Assembly: GCA_029077825.1 (NCBI GenBank)
Contig: JAQNCT010000007.1
Span: 1 to 64,000 of the forward strand
Origin: Acidocella sp.
Lineage (GTDB): Bacteria > Pseudomonadota > Alphaproteobacteria > Acetobacterales > Acetobacteraceae
DNA length: 64,000 nucleotides
Direction: 5' to 3'
Position 1 is the stretch's first letter; each line of letters opens with the position of its first letter. The translations under genes and the position numbers were made by a program. The notes under the pieces were generated by a model. That model worked only from the letters and a program-made list of their open reading frames with translations. It was not told the DNA's origin and searched no databases. Shown one piece after another: positions 25,985 through 35,537 of this stretch.

Positions 25985-26458
25985 TCACCTAAAAAAACGC
26001 CGTGGTTTGCGTGATAGATAGATAATGGTCAGCAGCGCTAGTAACAGCTCGTAAAATAAATCCATCAGCGCCATCGAAACCGGCAGGCCGGGGATGATAT
26101 AAACTGGCTTATCGCAAGGGATAGCAGGGGTCATGGGCAGGGCCATACCGGATATGAAATTACCATTACATTCTGGTAGCGGGCTGCGCCACAGGTTCAT
26201 CTCCACCCCCACATGCACGCTGGCGATGACGGCACCCCCCAGCATGGTAAGAGCCGCCAGCCCCAGAACAAACCGCCCGGTGGGTGGGCGGCTAAGCAGG
26301 GCAAACGCGCCAAGTGCCACCATAATGCGATAGGGCCAGCGCTCCCACAGGCATAGCGGGCAAGGCACCAACCCTGCGCCATATTGCGCCCAATAAGCCA
26401 ATGCCAACGCCGCCCCGCCGCCCAAAATAACCAACAGGGCGGCGTAACGATGGCTCAT
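25985..26458 (-). CDS. dsbB: Disulfide bond formation protein B
   Basis: 157 residues with four membrane segments. The quinone-proximal Cys pair is in LVPCPLCLWERWPYR (about 32-46), and the second periplasmic pair is the Cys of PLPECNGN and the Cys of TPAIPCDKP. DsbB reoxidises DsbA and passes electrons to ubiquinone, which fits its position beside coq7 and a cytochrome c. An overlapping 28-codon frame precedes it. Confidence 0.93.
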   Translation of the reverse strand: MSHRYAALLVILGGGAALALAYWAQYGAGLVPCPLCLWERWPYRIMVALGAFALLSRPPTGRFVLGLAALTMLGGAVIASVHVGVEMNLWRSPLPECNGNFISGMALPMTPAIPCDKPVYIIPGLPVSMALMDLFYELLLALLTIIYLSRKPRRFFR

Positions 26459-26541
26459 GGGTTGGAGGCAGTGCCGGGTTTTACAGCCGCAAGGGGCCGC
26501 ACTATAAATTCAGACAGTGTTACGACCTCGTTTTGATCCAT
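26455..26541 (-). CDS. Possible 28-residue leader or small protein coupled to dsbB
   Basis: An ATG at 26541 opens a frame of 28 codons (MDQNEVVTLSEFIVRPLAAV and a short tail) whose TGA overlaps the dsbB ATG in ATGA, the same coupling seen between other genes here. AAGG precedes the ATG at a wide distance. It is hydrophilic with no membrane segment. It may be only a chance frame or a leader that delivers ribosomes to dsbB. Confidence 0.3.
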   Translation of the reverse strand: MDQNEVVTLSEFIVRPLAAVKPGTASNP

Positions 26542-26571
26542 GGCGCGGCCTTACCTTAAATTTATCTCAAA

Positions 26572-27894
26572 TCATAGTATGAAGCGGCTTAAATCACCCT
26601 TGGCGGCGAGCGGTGCCACCCGTTCATTCACATAGGCAGCGGTGACCAGCACGCTTTCACCGCCTCGGTCAGCGGCGGTGAAGCTGATCTCTTCCAGCAG
26701 TTTTTCGATCACGGTGGCAAGGCGGCGGGCACCAATGTTTTCGATCCGGTCGTTGATGTCATAGGCGAGGTCCGCCAGCGCATCGACAGCATCATCGGCA
26801 AATTCCAGCGTCACCCCTTCGGTGCCGAGCAAAGCGGTGTATTGCTTGAGCAGCGAATGTTCCGGTTCGGTCAGGATGCGCTTGAAGTCATCGCGCGATA
26901 GCGAGGACAATTCCACCCGGATAGGCAAGCGGCCTTGCAGCTCGGGCAGCAAATCCGCCGGCTTGGCAACATGGAAAGCGCCTGAGGCGATGAACAAAAT
27001 ATAGTCAGTTTTGATCGGGCCGTATTTGGTTGAAACCGTGGTGCCTTCAATCAAGGGCAGCAAATCACGCTGCACGCCCTCACGCGAGACATCACCGCCG
27101 CGGAACCCGCCTTCGGTTTTGGCGCAGATTTTGTCGATCTCATCGAGGAACACGATGCCGTTGTTTTCGGCGTGGCGCAGCGCGTCTTTGGTCAAAGCGT
27201 CAGTGTCCAGCAACCGGTCAGATTCCTCGCGCTCCAGGGCGCTGCGGGCTTCGGGCAGCGGCATTTTGCGCTTGGCTGGCTGGCGGCCAAACATGCCTTT
27301 CATCATCTCGCCAAGATTGATGGCGCCGTTTTGCGGTGCGCCTGGCATGTCGATCATGCCAATGGGCATCCCGGTGGGCGCGTCATTCAGCGCCACCTCG
27401 ATTTCCTTATCCTCCAGCTCACCGGCGCGCAGCATGCGCTTGAATTTCACCCGCGTGTCAGCTGAGGCACCCTCACCCACCAGCGCGGTAAGGATGCGCT
27501 CCTCGGCGGCGGCCTCGGCCTTAACCTGCACGCCCTTGCGGTTTTGTTCGCGCAGCATGGTGATGCTGGCTTCCACCAGGTCACGCACGATGCTTTCCAC
27601 ATCGCGGCCCACGTAGCCCACCTCAGTGAATTTGGTAGCTTCAACCTTAATGAAAGGCGCTTGTGCCAGCTTGGCCAGCCGCCGGGCAATTTCGGTTTTG
27701 CCGCAGCCGGTTGGGCCGATCATCAGGATGTTTTTGGGCACCACCTCATCGCGCATCGCATCAGGCAGTTGCAGGCGGCGCCAGCGGTTGCGCAACGCAA
27801 TGGCCACGGCGCGCTTGGCGTCGTTCTGGCCAATGATGAAGCGGTCAAGCTCGGAGACAATTTCACGCGGGGCGTAGATGGGAACGTCGATCAC
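26572..27894 (-). CDS. hslU: ATP-dependent protease ATPase subunit HslU
   Basis: AAA+ unfoldase of the HslUV (ClpYQ) protease. 440 residues: Walker [19 protein letters not shown] (about 59), [16 protein letters not shown] pore-loop region (about 93), Walker [14 protein letters not shown] (about 245), and the C-terminal LSRFIL tail that docks into HslV. The start overlaps hslV by 4 bases. Often heat-shock controlled, but no clear sigma-32 promoter was recognised ahead of hslV. Confidence 0.97.
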   Translation of the reverse strand: MIDVPIYAPREIVSELDRFIIGQNDAKRAVAIALRNRWRRLQLPDAMRDEVVPKNILMIGPTGCGKTEIARRLAKLAQAPFIKVEATKFTEVGYVGRDVESIVRDLVEASITMLREQNRKGVQVKAEAAAEERILTALVGEGASADTRVKFKRMLRAGELEDKEIEVALNDAPTGMPIGMIDMPGAPQNGAINLGEMMKGMFGRQPAKRKMPLPEARSALEREESDRLLDTDALTKDALRHAENNGIVFLDEIDKICAKTEGGFRGGDVSREGVQRDLLPLIEGTTVSTKYGPIKTDYILFIASGAFHVAKPADLLPELQGRLPIRVELSSLSRDDFKRILTEPEHSLLKQYTALLGTEGVTLEFADDAVDALADLAYDINDRIENIGARRLATVIEKLLEEISFTAADRGGESVLVTAAYVNERVAPLAAKGDLSRFIL

Positions 27895-28442
27895 AATGTT
27901 TCAACAATCAGGTTTTCGTTGGTGTAGATGCAGATATCGGCAGCAATTTTCATCGCGCGGCGGGCGATGTCCTCAGCGCTTAATTCCGGGATGGTCATGA
28001 GGGCGCGGGCTGCGGAGAGGGCGAAGTTACCGCCCGAGCCGATGGCCACCACGCCGTCTGAGGGTTCCAGCACGTCGCCATTGCCGGTCAGGGTGAAGCT
28101 GCGCTCGGCATCGGCTACAATCAACATGGCTTCCAGACGGCGCAGGTAACGGTCAGTCCGCCAGTCTTTCGCCAGTTCCACGCAGGCGCGTTCCAGCTGG
28201 TTGGGGAAGCGCTCCAGCTTGGTTTCAAGCCGTTCCAGCAGGGTGAAGGCATCGGCGGTGGCACCGGCAAAGCCGGCCAGCACCGCGCCGTTACCAATGC
28301 GGCGCACCTTGCGGGCGTTGCCTTTCACCACGGTGTTACCAAGCGAAACCTGGCCATCACCAGCCAGTGCTACTTTGCCGTCCCGGCGAACACAAAGGAT
28401 GGTGGTGCCGTGCCACCCTACAGGGTCATGAGGAGTTTCCAT
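27891..28442 (-). CDS. hslV: ATP-dependent protease subunit HslV
   Basis: Proteasome-like peptidase. 183 residues; the short propeptide [12 protein letters not shown] is removed to expose the catalytic Thr of [33 protein letters not shown] and the C-terminal EN...ETL end are typical. Heads the hslV-hslU pair, which appears to run on toward dsbB, coq7 and the cytochrome c gene. Confidence 0.96.
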   Translation of the reverse strand: METPHDPVGWHGTTILCVRRDGKVALAGDGQVSLGNTVVKGNARKVRRIGNGAVLAGFAGATADAFTLLERLETKLERFPNQLERACVELAKDWRTDRYLRRLEAMLIVADAERSFTLTGNGDVLEPSDGVVAIGSGGNFALSAARALMTIPELSAEDIARRAMKIAADICIYTNENLIVETL

Positions 28443-28501
28443 GAGTTATCATCTGGCAACCCACCAGCAGATTGACAAGCCTGCCGCGTGGTTTGCCGGG
28501 G

Positions 28502-29167
28502 TCAGGAGGGATGGATGCTGAGGCTGGGCTTGCTGCCTGATGGATTGCCCCCAACCGGTTTGGTGCCGATCAGCTGTGTAATGGCGGCGATGCTGTTGGG
28601 GGTGTTCCAGTTAGCCCCGCCTTCCAGCCGGGCCACCATCCGGCCCGCCGGGTCGATCAACACGGTGATGGGGATGCCGTTAGACTGCAGCAGGTCAGGG
28701 GCGTTGCCGTCAGTGTCGAGCAAAATTGGCAGGGTGGTGATGCTGTGTGATTTATAAAATGGTTGCACGGCCTGCGCGCCGTCAGAGTCAACTGAAACTG
28801 GCAGCACCAGAATTTTAAAAGGGGCGAGTTGCGGCGCCAAGGCCGCAATGCTGGGGAGTTCCGCCACGCAAGGCGGGCACCAGGTGGCCCAAACATTCAC
28901 CAGCAGCCCGGAGCCGCGGTAGTCCGCCAGCGAGAGCGGGTGGCCGGTTTGATCGGTGAATTTCAAATCAGGCGCGGTGCTGGGCATAATTTGCTGCAAG
29001 CCGGTTGAGGCATCCGGCAGGTCTTCAGGGCTGATCTGGGCGTGGGCGTAATTGCCCCGGGCGGCGCTGACGGCTAAGCCTGTGGCAGCGGCGATGATGG
29101 ATCGGCGTGACAGGTGGCGCGTCAGTGGGCGCGTGAGCGATGGGTGGGTTGGTTTGAGCAAGGACAA
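28502..29167 (-). CDS. TlpA-like thioredoxin-fold protein, exported (TTG start proposed)
   Basis: 221 residues from a TTG at 29167. The Arg-rich [20 protein letters not shown] is a Tat-like or Sec signal ahead of a TlpA/ResA domain with [12 protein letters not shown] (CxxC active site, about 122-133), LPVSVDSDG and [14 protein letters not shown]. Such proteins reduce periplasmic disulfides, often for cytochrome c maturation. GGAG lies 8 bases before the TTG; no ATG gives a sensible N-terminus without running deep into argH. Its 5' end meets or overlaps the divergent argH start. Confidence 0.8.
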   Translation of the reverse strand: MSLLKPTHPSLTRPLTRHLSRRSIIAAATGLAVSAARGNYAHAQISPEDLPDASTGLQQIMPSTAPDLKFTDQTGHPLSLADYRGSGLLVNVWATWCPPCVAELPSIAALAPQLAPFKILVLPVSVDSDGAQAVQPFYKSHSITTLPILLDTDGNAPDLLQSNGIPITVLIDPAGRMVARLEGGANWNTPNSIAAITQLIGTKPVGGNPSGSKPSLSIHPS

Positions 29168-30563
29168 GACGAACACTCCGGTAGGGCAGGCGTTGCAGTG
29201 GGGCGGCCGGTTTGGTGCCGGACCCGCTGCGGTGATGCAAGCCATTAACGTCTCAATTGGGTTCGACCGCAAATTATGGCAACAGGATATTACCGGCAGC
29301 CGCGCCCACGCCGCGATGCTGGGGGCGCAGGGTATTCTAAGTGCCACCGATGTGGCGGCGATCGACGAGGGGCTTGCCGCGATTGCCGAGGAGATTGAGG
29401 CCGGGCGTTTTGGGTTTATTGATGCGCTGGAGGATATTCATACCAACATCGAAGTGCGGCTGACAGAACGCATCGGTGAGGCGGCACGGCGGCTGCACAC
29501 CGCGCGCAGCCGCAATGACCAGGTGGCGACTGATTTTAAGCTATGGGTGCGCGGCGCGATTGATGATGTGTCTGCCCAGGTGAAGGATTTGATGCGCGCC
29601 CTGGCTGAACGCGCGGCAGCACATGCCGCCAGCGTGATGCCAGGCTTCACCCATTTGCAGACCGCCCAGCCGGTGACGTTTGGCCATCATCTGCTGGCCT
29701 ATGTCGAGATGCTTTCGCGCGATGCCGGGCGGCTGGCTGATGCACGGGCGCGGCTGAACGAATGCCCGCTTGGGGCGGCGGCATTGGCCGGCACCTCGTT
29801 TCCGATTGACCGGCAGATGACAGCGCAAACCCTGGGGTTCGAGAGGCCCACCGCCAATTCACTGGATTCGGTCTCGGACCGTGATTTTGCGTTGGAATAT
29901 TTATCGGCGCTGTCGATATTAGCGATGCATCTCTCGCGCTTTGCTGAGGAAATCATCATCTGGTGTTCCTCACCCTACAGGCTGATTAGCTTGAGTGATG
30001 CTTTCACCACCGGCAGCTCGATCATGCCACAGAAGCGCAACCCGGATGCCGCTGAACTGACCCGCGCCAAGACCGGCCGGATTTTTGGAGCATTGCTGGG
30101 GCTGCTGACCGTGATGAAGGGCCTACCGATGGCGTATGCCAAGGATATGCAAGAGGACAAGGAGCCGGTGTTTGATGCTACCGACGCGATTTCATTATGC
30201 CTCGCCGCTACCGCCGGCATGGTGCGTGATATGCAGGCGGATACCGCGCGAATGGCAGCGCTGGCGGGCAGCGGGTTTTCCACCGCAACGGATCTGGCGG
30301 ACTGGCTGGTGCGGGTGTTGGGCATGCCGTTTCGTGATGCGCACCATGTCACCGGGCGGATTGTGAAGCTGGCCGAGGACCAGGGGGTTGAACTGGCGCA
30401 CGTGAAGCTGGCTGATATGCAGGCGGTTGAGCCGCGTATCACTGAGGCGGTGTATAAGGTGCTTACGGTGGAAGCCTCAGTTGCATCGCGGACAAGTTAT
30501 GGCGGTACGGCACCTGTGCGCGTGGCGGCGGCGGCGGCGAAATGGCTGGAGGTTTTGGCATGA
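29154..30563 (+). CDS. argH: Argininosuccinate lyase
   Basis: Last step of arginine synthesis. The proposed TTG start gives 469 residues, normal for the family; [20 protein letters not shown] begins the conserved part. [19 protein letters not shown] (about 282-300) is the fumarase/ASL signature with the catalytic Ser. [13 protein letters not shown] and [16 protein letters not shown]-type blocks (here [13 protein letters not shown]) are present. A TTG at 29193 is an equally possible start, and an ATG near 29097 would lie inside the divergent tlpA-like gene. It heads a run with lptM and lysA. Confidence 0.93.
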   Translation: MSKDKTNTPVGQALQWGGRFGAGPAAVMQAINVSIGFDRKLWQQDITGSRAHAAMLGAQGILSATDVAAIDEGLAAIAEEIEAGRFGFIDALEDIHTNIEVRLTERIGEAARRLHTARSRNDQVATDFKLWVRGAIDDVSAQVKDLMRALAERAAAHAASVMPGFTHLQTAQPVTFGHHLLAYVEMLSRDAGRLADARARLNECPLGAAALAGTSFPIDRQMTAQTLGFERPTANSLDSVSDRDFALEYLSALSILAMHLSRFAEEIIIWCSSPYRLISLSDAFTTGSSIMPQKRNPDAAELTRAKTGRIFGALLGLLTVMKGLPMAYAKDMQEDKEPVFDATDAISLCLAATAGMVRDMQADTARMAALAGSGFSTATDLADWLVRVLGMPFRDAHHVTGRIVKLAEDQGVELAHVKLADMQAVEPRITEAVYKVLTVEASVASRTSYGGTAPVRVAAAAAKWLEVLA

Positions 30564-30685
30564 GGTTTATGGTTTTGAGCGCGATGGTGGCACTGGCACT
30601 GGCCAGTTGCGGTAAATATGGCCCGCCCAGCCCGCCTGGTCCGGCGGCGGATGTGCAGTATCCGCGCGTCTATCCGGCGCCCTGA
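30560..30685 (+). CDS. lptM: LptM-like small lipoprotein (YifL type)
   Basis: 41 residues: a signal peptide with lipobox LASC, then [20 protein letters not shown] and a short tail. CGxxGPxxxP after the lipidated Cys is the LPAM/LptM motif; in E. coli LptM (YifL) helps the LptD-LptE translocon form its correct disulfides. It overlaps argH in ATGA and lies 1 base before lysA, the usual alphaproteobacterial order. Too short to be noticed by many gene finders. LptD itself is encoded at 56-58 kb. Confidence 0.85.
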   Translation: MRFMVLSAMVALALASCGKYGPPSPPGPAADVQYPRVYPAP

Positions 30686-30686
30686 T

Positions 30687-32006
30687 ATGGCGGTGGCGGA
30701 ACGGCGGGAAGATACCCCTGAGATTGCCGATTTGCTGGCGGCAAGGCCAGCATTTTCGATGCATGCGCAGGTGGGATTATGTTTTGAAGATGTGGCGCTG
30801 AACGCTGTAGCTGATGCTTTTGGCACCCCAACCTGGGTATATGGCGCTGCGAGCATGCAAGCACGTTACGCAGCACTGGCGGCTGCGTTCGCGGCGGTGG
30901 GGCTGCACCCGCATATTCATTACGCGGTGAAGGCCAATGATCATCTGGCGGTGCTCTCAGTGTTGCGGGCTGCAGGGGCGGGTGCTGATGTGGTCAGCCT
31001 GGGTGAATTTATGCGCGCGCAAAAAGCCGGCGTGGCGGCGGCGGATATTGTGTTTTCAGGGGTTGGAAAATCACCGGTTGAGATGGCGGCGGCACTGGCG
31101 GCGGGGATTGGCCAGATTAATGTTGAAAGCGCTGAGGAGCTGAGCGTTCTTTCCGAAGTTGCCGTAAAAACCGGCAAAATTGCTAACATCGTGCTGCGGA
31201 TGAACCCCGATGTGGATGCCGGGACGCACGCCAAAATTACCACCGGGCTGGCCGATAATAAATTTGGCATCGCAGCACATGATGTTGTGGGTTTGTACGC
31301 TCATGCGGCGCGCCTGCCTGGCATCAAGCCGGTGGGCATTGCCTTGCATATCGGCAGCCAGATTCTTAGCCCGGCACCGTATGCCACCGCCTATGCCAAG
31401 GCCGCTGACATGGTGCGGGCCTTGCGGGCGGCGGGGCAAGTGGTTTCGGTGCTGGATTTGGGCGGCGGGCTGGGCATTGGTTATTATGATGAACCCGGCA
31501 TTTCGCTGCCTGCGTTTGCCGCGATGGTGCGCGCCACCGTGGGTGATTTGGGGGTGCGCTTATTGCTGGAGCCAGGGCGTTATCTGGTGGGGCCGGCGGG
31601 CTTGCTGCTGGCTTCGGTGATTTTGCAGAAGCAAAATGGCGCCAAGCGGTTTGTGGTTTTAGATGCCGCGATGAATGATTTGCTCCGGCCGGCTTTGTAT
31701 GAGTCCTATCATGGTATTTTACCAGTAAGTGCGGTGGATTTTATGCGCCCGGCATCACCCGCTGATGTGGTGGGGCCGGTGTGTGAAACCGGTGATACAT
31801 TCGCCGTTGACCGCGTGCTGCCCAGCTTCAAGCCAGGGGCGCGGGTGGCGCTGCTCGATGCTGGTGCTTACGGTGCGGTCATGAGCAGCCCCTATAATGC
31901 CAGGCCGCGGGCGGCGGCGGTGCTGCTTGATGGCGGACGGATGCATTTGATTTCTCCCAGGCAGACACAATCGGATTTATGGGCACACGAGATCATTCCC
32001 GGCTGA
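30687..32006 (+). CDS. lysA: Diaminopimelate decarboxylase
   Basis: Final step of lysine synthesis, PLP-dependent, fold-type III. 439 residues from the ATG at 30687: Lys of HYAVKANDHL (about 82) binds PLP; HIGSQI, LDLGGGLGIGYYDEP, LLEPGRYLVG and CETGDTFAVDR (partner Cys-x-x-x-Asp motif) are present. The first ~35 residues are variable. The gene lies directly after lptM and overlaps the next gene by 28 bases. Confidence 0.95.
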   Translation: MAVAERREDTPEIADLLAARPAFSMHAQVGLCFEDVALNAVADAFGTPTWVYGAASMQARYAALAAAFAAVGLHPHIHYAVKANDHLAVLSVLRAAGAGADVVSLGEFMRAQKAGVAAADIVFSGVGKSPVEMAAALAAGIGQINVESAEELSVLSEVAVKTGKIANIVLRMNPDVDAGTHAKITTGLADNKFGIAAHDVVGLYAHAARLPGIKPVGIALHIGSQILSPAPYATAYAKAADMVRALRAAGQVVSVLDLGGGLGIGYYDEPGISLPAFAAMVRATVGDLGVRLLLEPGRYLVGPAGLLLASVILQKQNGAKRFVVLDAAMNDLLRPALYESYHGILPVSAVDFMRPASPADVVGPVCETGDTFAVDRVLPSFKPGARVALLDAGAYGAVMSSPYNARPRAAAVLLDGGRMHLISPRQTQSDLWAHEIIPG

Positions 32007-34234
32007 CCAAGCTGCGCAGGGCCGCGGCTTGGGTGCTGTGGGCGGAGGCGCTAACGCTGGCGCTGGCACCTTGTGTGGGGGTGCTGCTGGCCTATGTGGT
32101 TTTGGGGTTGCTGGGGCTGGGCAACGGCTGGTTGCTGTTCGCAACATTGATTATATCGGCGGTGTTGCTGTTTTGGCGGCTCTGGCATTTCAAAGCGCCC
32201 GCTGCCGCTGACATTGAAAAGCGGATTGAAACGGCCTCGCATCTGCCGCATCGGCCGTTTGCGGCACTGCATGACATGCCCGAAAACGATGCTGATGCCG
32301 CCAACGATATTTGGGCGGCGCACCAGCGGCGGGCGGCGGTGGCACTGGCGTCGGCAAAGCTCCCGGTATTTAGCGTGCAGGCGGCGGCGCGTGATAAATT
32401 CGCGCTGCGCGGTTTGTTGCTGGCAGGGTTGCTGGCGGGCATTGTGGTGGCGGGTGCGCAGGCACCGCTACGAATCGCCGCTGCTTTTACCCTGCCGGAG
32501 TGGCCGTTCCCCGGCCCGCACGTTACAGCCTGGGTGACGCCGCCAAGTTACACCGGGGCACCAGCGCATGTGCTGGCCTCTGGCGAGGCGTTTACCACCC
32601 TGGTTGGTGCGCACCTGACCGTGATTACCGATGGCCCGCGCCAGGCATCGCGTGTGAGAATCGGCAAGGATGCTGTCACCACCAGCACTTTAAGTGACAC
32701 AAGTCATCGCGCCGATGCCACCATCACCGGCTCCGCGATGTTAACAGTGGGGCCGTGGTGGCACCGGCTGGCGCAGTGGAACATCACCGCCGTGCCGCCG
32801 GTTGCACCGGTGGTGGTTGTGACGCAGGCTGATGTTGCGCAAGCCAATAGTATCAAGTTGCAATGGCACGTGACTGACCCTTACGGGCTGACGTCGCTGG
32901 CGGTATCGTTCAAACCGGTGGGGTATCCAAAAGCGCTGAGTTTCAGCTTTGCCTTGCCCTCCCACACGGGTGATGGCCAGGCGCTGGTTGATCTGGCGCG
33001 CTCACCCTTTGATGGTGAACCGGTAACGCTGAGCGTGGTTGCTCAGAATTTGGCCGGGGTGAGCGGTAGCGGCAGTGCTGCGCAGAGCTTCACCCTGCCG
33101 GGCCTGCTCTTGCATGACGCCACCGCCGTCGCGCTGCTGAAACTGCGGCGCCAAATTGCCAACGGCGCGGGCAGCACTGGCTATGACGTGGCGAGCTTGC
33201 AGCAATTGAGCCGCCAGCCACCGAGCGCCATCAGCCCGGCAGCGGATGTGCAGATCGCCGCATTGGGCGCCAGCATTGGGCTGGGTGCTGCCACTGTGGC
33301 GGATGCGGTGGACCGGCTGCTGGCGCTGGCGCTGGAAATTGAGGCCGGCCCGGATTTTTTACCCGCGCGGCAATTGGCCGCCAGTGACCAAGCGCTGCTG
33401 GCGGCATTGCGGGCCGGGCTGCACGGCGCGCCACCAAACGCCGCTGCTTTACAAAAATTATTGCAAGCGATGGAAGCGGCGGCGGCCCGCCATATTGCTG
33501 CCTTGCAGGCTGCCGCCGGCCAGGCTGCCGCCGGGCAGGAAGGTAAGCCAATGCAGCTCTCGGCCCTGGATGAACTGGCGCAGAAAATTGCGCAGGACGA
33601 AGCCGCCGGACGCACCGAACAAGCAGCACAGGAGCTGAAATTATTTCAGCGTGTTTTGCACGCCCTGCAAAATGCCCGGCCGATGAGTGCGGCGGAAATG
33701 GCGCTATCGAAGGCAGCACTTGCGGCGGCGCAAGCCATCGCCGGGATGACCAAGGCTGAGGCCGCTCTGTTGGATGCCACCAACGCCGGGACCGGCAGTG
33801 CCGCGGCGCAAGGCGCAATCAAGGACCAGTTGGACGCCGCCCGCCAGAGCCTCGCCAAGGCGGGGCTTGATCTGCCGGGGCTGCAACCTGCTGGTGCTGC
33901 AATGCAAAACGCCAAAACCGCGCTGGCGGGGAATGACCCCGGTCGCGCTGCCACCGCAGAGACGACTGCCATTAAAAATTTACAGGATGCCGCTGCGGCC
34001 TTGGCGAAAGCGCAGAAACAGCAGATTTCGCTCAATCCTGGCGAGGCTGCGGGGCAGGATGACAGCGGCGATTCCGCGGATGGTTTACCGGACGAGCAAT
34101 CCGACCCGAATTTCAACCCTGACCACGCCAACCCGGCTGCCGCCATTCAGCAGCAGATCATCCAGCAGGATGCCAAGCCCGCCCCGGCACCAACGCACCA
34201 ATATTATCAAAGGCTGCTGGCCTCTCCGCCTTAA
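31979..34234 (+). CDS. DUF4175 (TIGR02302-type) membrane-anchored protein
   Basis: 751 residues. Two N-terminal membrane segments (about 25-45 and 48-66) and a third near 140-158 (LLAGLLAGIVVAGAQ) anchor a large periplasmic part with Ig-like beta regions (VTAWVTPPSYTGAPAHV) and long Ala/Gln-rich helical segments (about 430-720). This layout matches the alphaproteobacterial DUF4175 family, usually encoded just after lysA. Function unknown; the large periplasmic helices suggest envelope structure. Begins inside lysA by 28 bases, so expressed with it. Confidence 0.85.
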   Translation: MGTRDHSRLTKLRRAAAWVLWAEALTLALAPCVGVLLAYVVLGLLGLGNGWLLFATLIISAVLLFWRLWHFKAPAAADIEKRIETASHLPHRPFAALHDMPENDADAANDIWAAHQRRAAVALASAKLPVFSVQAAARDKFALRGLLLAGLLAGIVVAGAQAPLRIAAAFTLPEWPFPGPHVTAWVTPPSYTGAPAHVLASGEAFTTLVGAHLTVITDGPRQASRVRIGKDAVTTSTLSDTSHRADATITGSAMLTVGPWWHRLAQWNITAVPPVAPVVVVTQADVAQANSIKLQWHVTDPYGLTSLAVSFKPVGYPKALSFSFALPSHTGDGQALVDLARSPFDGEPVTLSVVAQNLAGVSGSGSAAQSFTLPGLLLHDATAVALLKLRRQIANGAGSTGYDVASLQQLSRQPPSAISPAADVQIAALGASIGLGAATVADAVDRLLALALEIEAGPDFLPARQLAASDQALLAALRAGLHGAPPNAAALQKLLQAMEAAAARHIAALQAAAGQAAAGQEGKPMQLSALDELAQKIAQDEAAGRTEQAAQELKLFQRVLHALQNARPMSAAEMALSKAALAAAQAIAGMTKAEAALLDATNAGTGSAAAQGAIKDQLDAARQSLAKAGLDLPGLQPAGAAMQNAKTALAGNDPGRAATAETTAIKNLQDAAAALAKAQKQQISLNPGEAAGQDDSGDSADGLPDEQSDPNFNPDHANPAAAIQQQIIQQDAKPAPAPTHQYYQRLLASPP

Positions 34235-34246
34235 GCGGTGGTTTTG

Positions 34247-35431
34247 TTATTGCGCTGTTCCAGTTGTAGGCCCGGTTGTTGGCACAGCGGGCGGCGTGCT
34301 TGGGTTTTCCAATGCGTTCCAATCCACGGGTGGCATGTCAGCAACCTTCTGGCCGTTCAAACTAACGGTGCCGTTACCAAAAATGGCATGCAGGGCAAGG
34401 CTTTGGCCATCAGTGGGGGAAGTGGTGAGATAGGGTGACAGCAGCGCCTGCGCTGCCGCCATGCTGTCCTGCGTGCTAGGGTAAGCGTTGGTAATGGCGC
34501 TGGTGAAGGCATCCACCTGCAGGGCGGTGAGATTGGCGGTGCCGGTTGGTTGCAGGTTTGCATCAAATTTCAGTGCGGCATCGGCGGCGGCGGCGGAAGG
34601 GCCGATGGTGATTGCCAGATTTATGCTGCCGTTACCGCCGCCGACGGCCCATTCATGGACCAGCGGCATCAGGAGTTTTTGTTCCGCAACCGGGTCAGTC
34701 TGCATCGCGCGCAACTTGTTGAGGGCATCGTTGAGATCAGGCGGCACCGGGCCGGAGAGCGAGAAGCCAATGCCCAGATGGGTGATTTTGCCTCCAAACG
34801 GGATTGAGCCGATGCGGGTCAGGATGGGCGAGAGCGCCATGCCGTTGATCGTGGTGGTGCCGACGAGCACCGGGCTGCCGGCGTCAGCGTTCAAATTCAG
34901 GTCGGAATGGTCGGTCAGGCTATCAATATGCATGACCAGCAGGCTGCCCTGGCTCGCCAAAATGTCGATATTGCTGGCGGCCAGGTCACCGCTTCGGAAT
35001 GGAAATTTGGTTTTGTTGAACAGCGCGTTGGGGTCGAGCGTTTCGCTGACCACAATGCTGCCAGTGTTGATAACAGCATCGATGTCATTATCGATGGCGA
35101 CGGCGATTTTATTCGGAAAATCAGTGTAGAAAACCGTCGGGTTGGCGGCGTTGATCCGCAAGCCGAGCGTGGGCAGCGTGACCGTGCCGCTATGGCCATC
35201 GGCTTCGGGCGGCAGAGTAATAACCAGATTATGGATGGTCACCAGCGCTTGCAGCGGCGAGGTGCCGGTTTGCAGGCTGGAATAGCTGATCTTGAGGCCA
35301 TTGGTGGCCTGAGTTTCGGCCCAAGCGGCAAAACCGCTGGCAATGCGGCCTTGCGCGTACCACCATAACCCCACCCAGGCGAAAACCAGCAGGACGAGAA
35401 GGCTGAGCAGAAATTTCAAAATGCCACGCAT
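34247..35431 (-). CDS. DUF2125 protein, AsmA-like, membrane-anchored
   Basis: 394 residues with an N-terminal anchor (LKFLLSLLVLLVFAWVGLWWY) and a long beta-rich periplasmic region with repeated strand patterns (SYSSLQTGTSPLQALVTIHN, VTLPTLGLRINAA, NLTALQVDAF). DUF2125 proteins resemble AsmA/TamB-like bridges for lipid transfer, an inference here. The C-terminal tail is Pro/Thr-rich. Convergent with the DUF4175 gene, with 12 bases between stops. Confidence 0.8.
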   Translation of the reverse strand: MRGILKFLLSLLVLLVFAWVGLWWYAQGRIASGFAAWAETQATNGLKISYSSLQTGTSPLQALVTIHNLVITLPPEADGHSGTVTLPTLGLRINAANPTVFYTDFPNKIAVAIDNDIDAVINTGSIVVSETLDPNALFNKTKFPFRSGDLAASNIDILASQGSLLVMHIDSLTDHSDLNLNADAGSPVLVGTTTINGMALSPILTRIGSIPFGGKITHLGIGFSLSGPVPPDLNDALNKLRAMQTDPVAEQKLLMPLVHEWAVGGGNGSINLAITIGPSAAAADAALKFDANLQPTGTANLTALQVDAFTSAITNAYPSTQDSMAAAQALLSPYLTTSPTDGQSLALHAIFGNGTVSLNGQKVADMPPVDWNALENPSTPPAVPTTGPTTGTAQ

Positions 35432-35537
35432 GATTGTCTCCCATTAGGCTCAGCCCGATATTGGCTTCATTATGCGGTACTATTGACCGGCGGCCAAGGG
35501 TTTGGCCTTTGAGGATACAGCGTGTGGTTGGAATTTG

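Noticed and set aside
35432-35537. FMN riboswitch upstream of ribF
   Set aside because: The gap is only 106 bases and none of the conserved RFN-element blocks is present.
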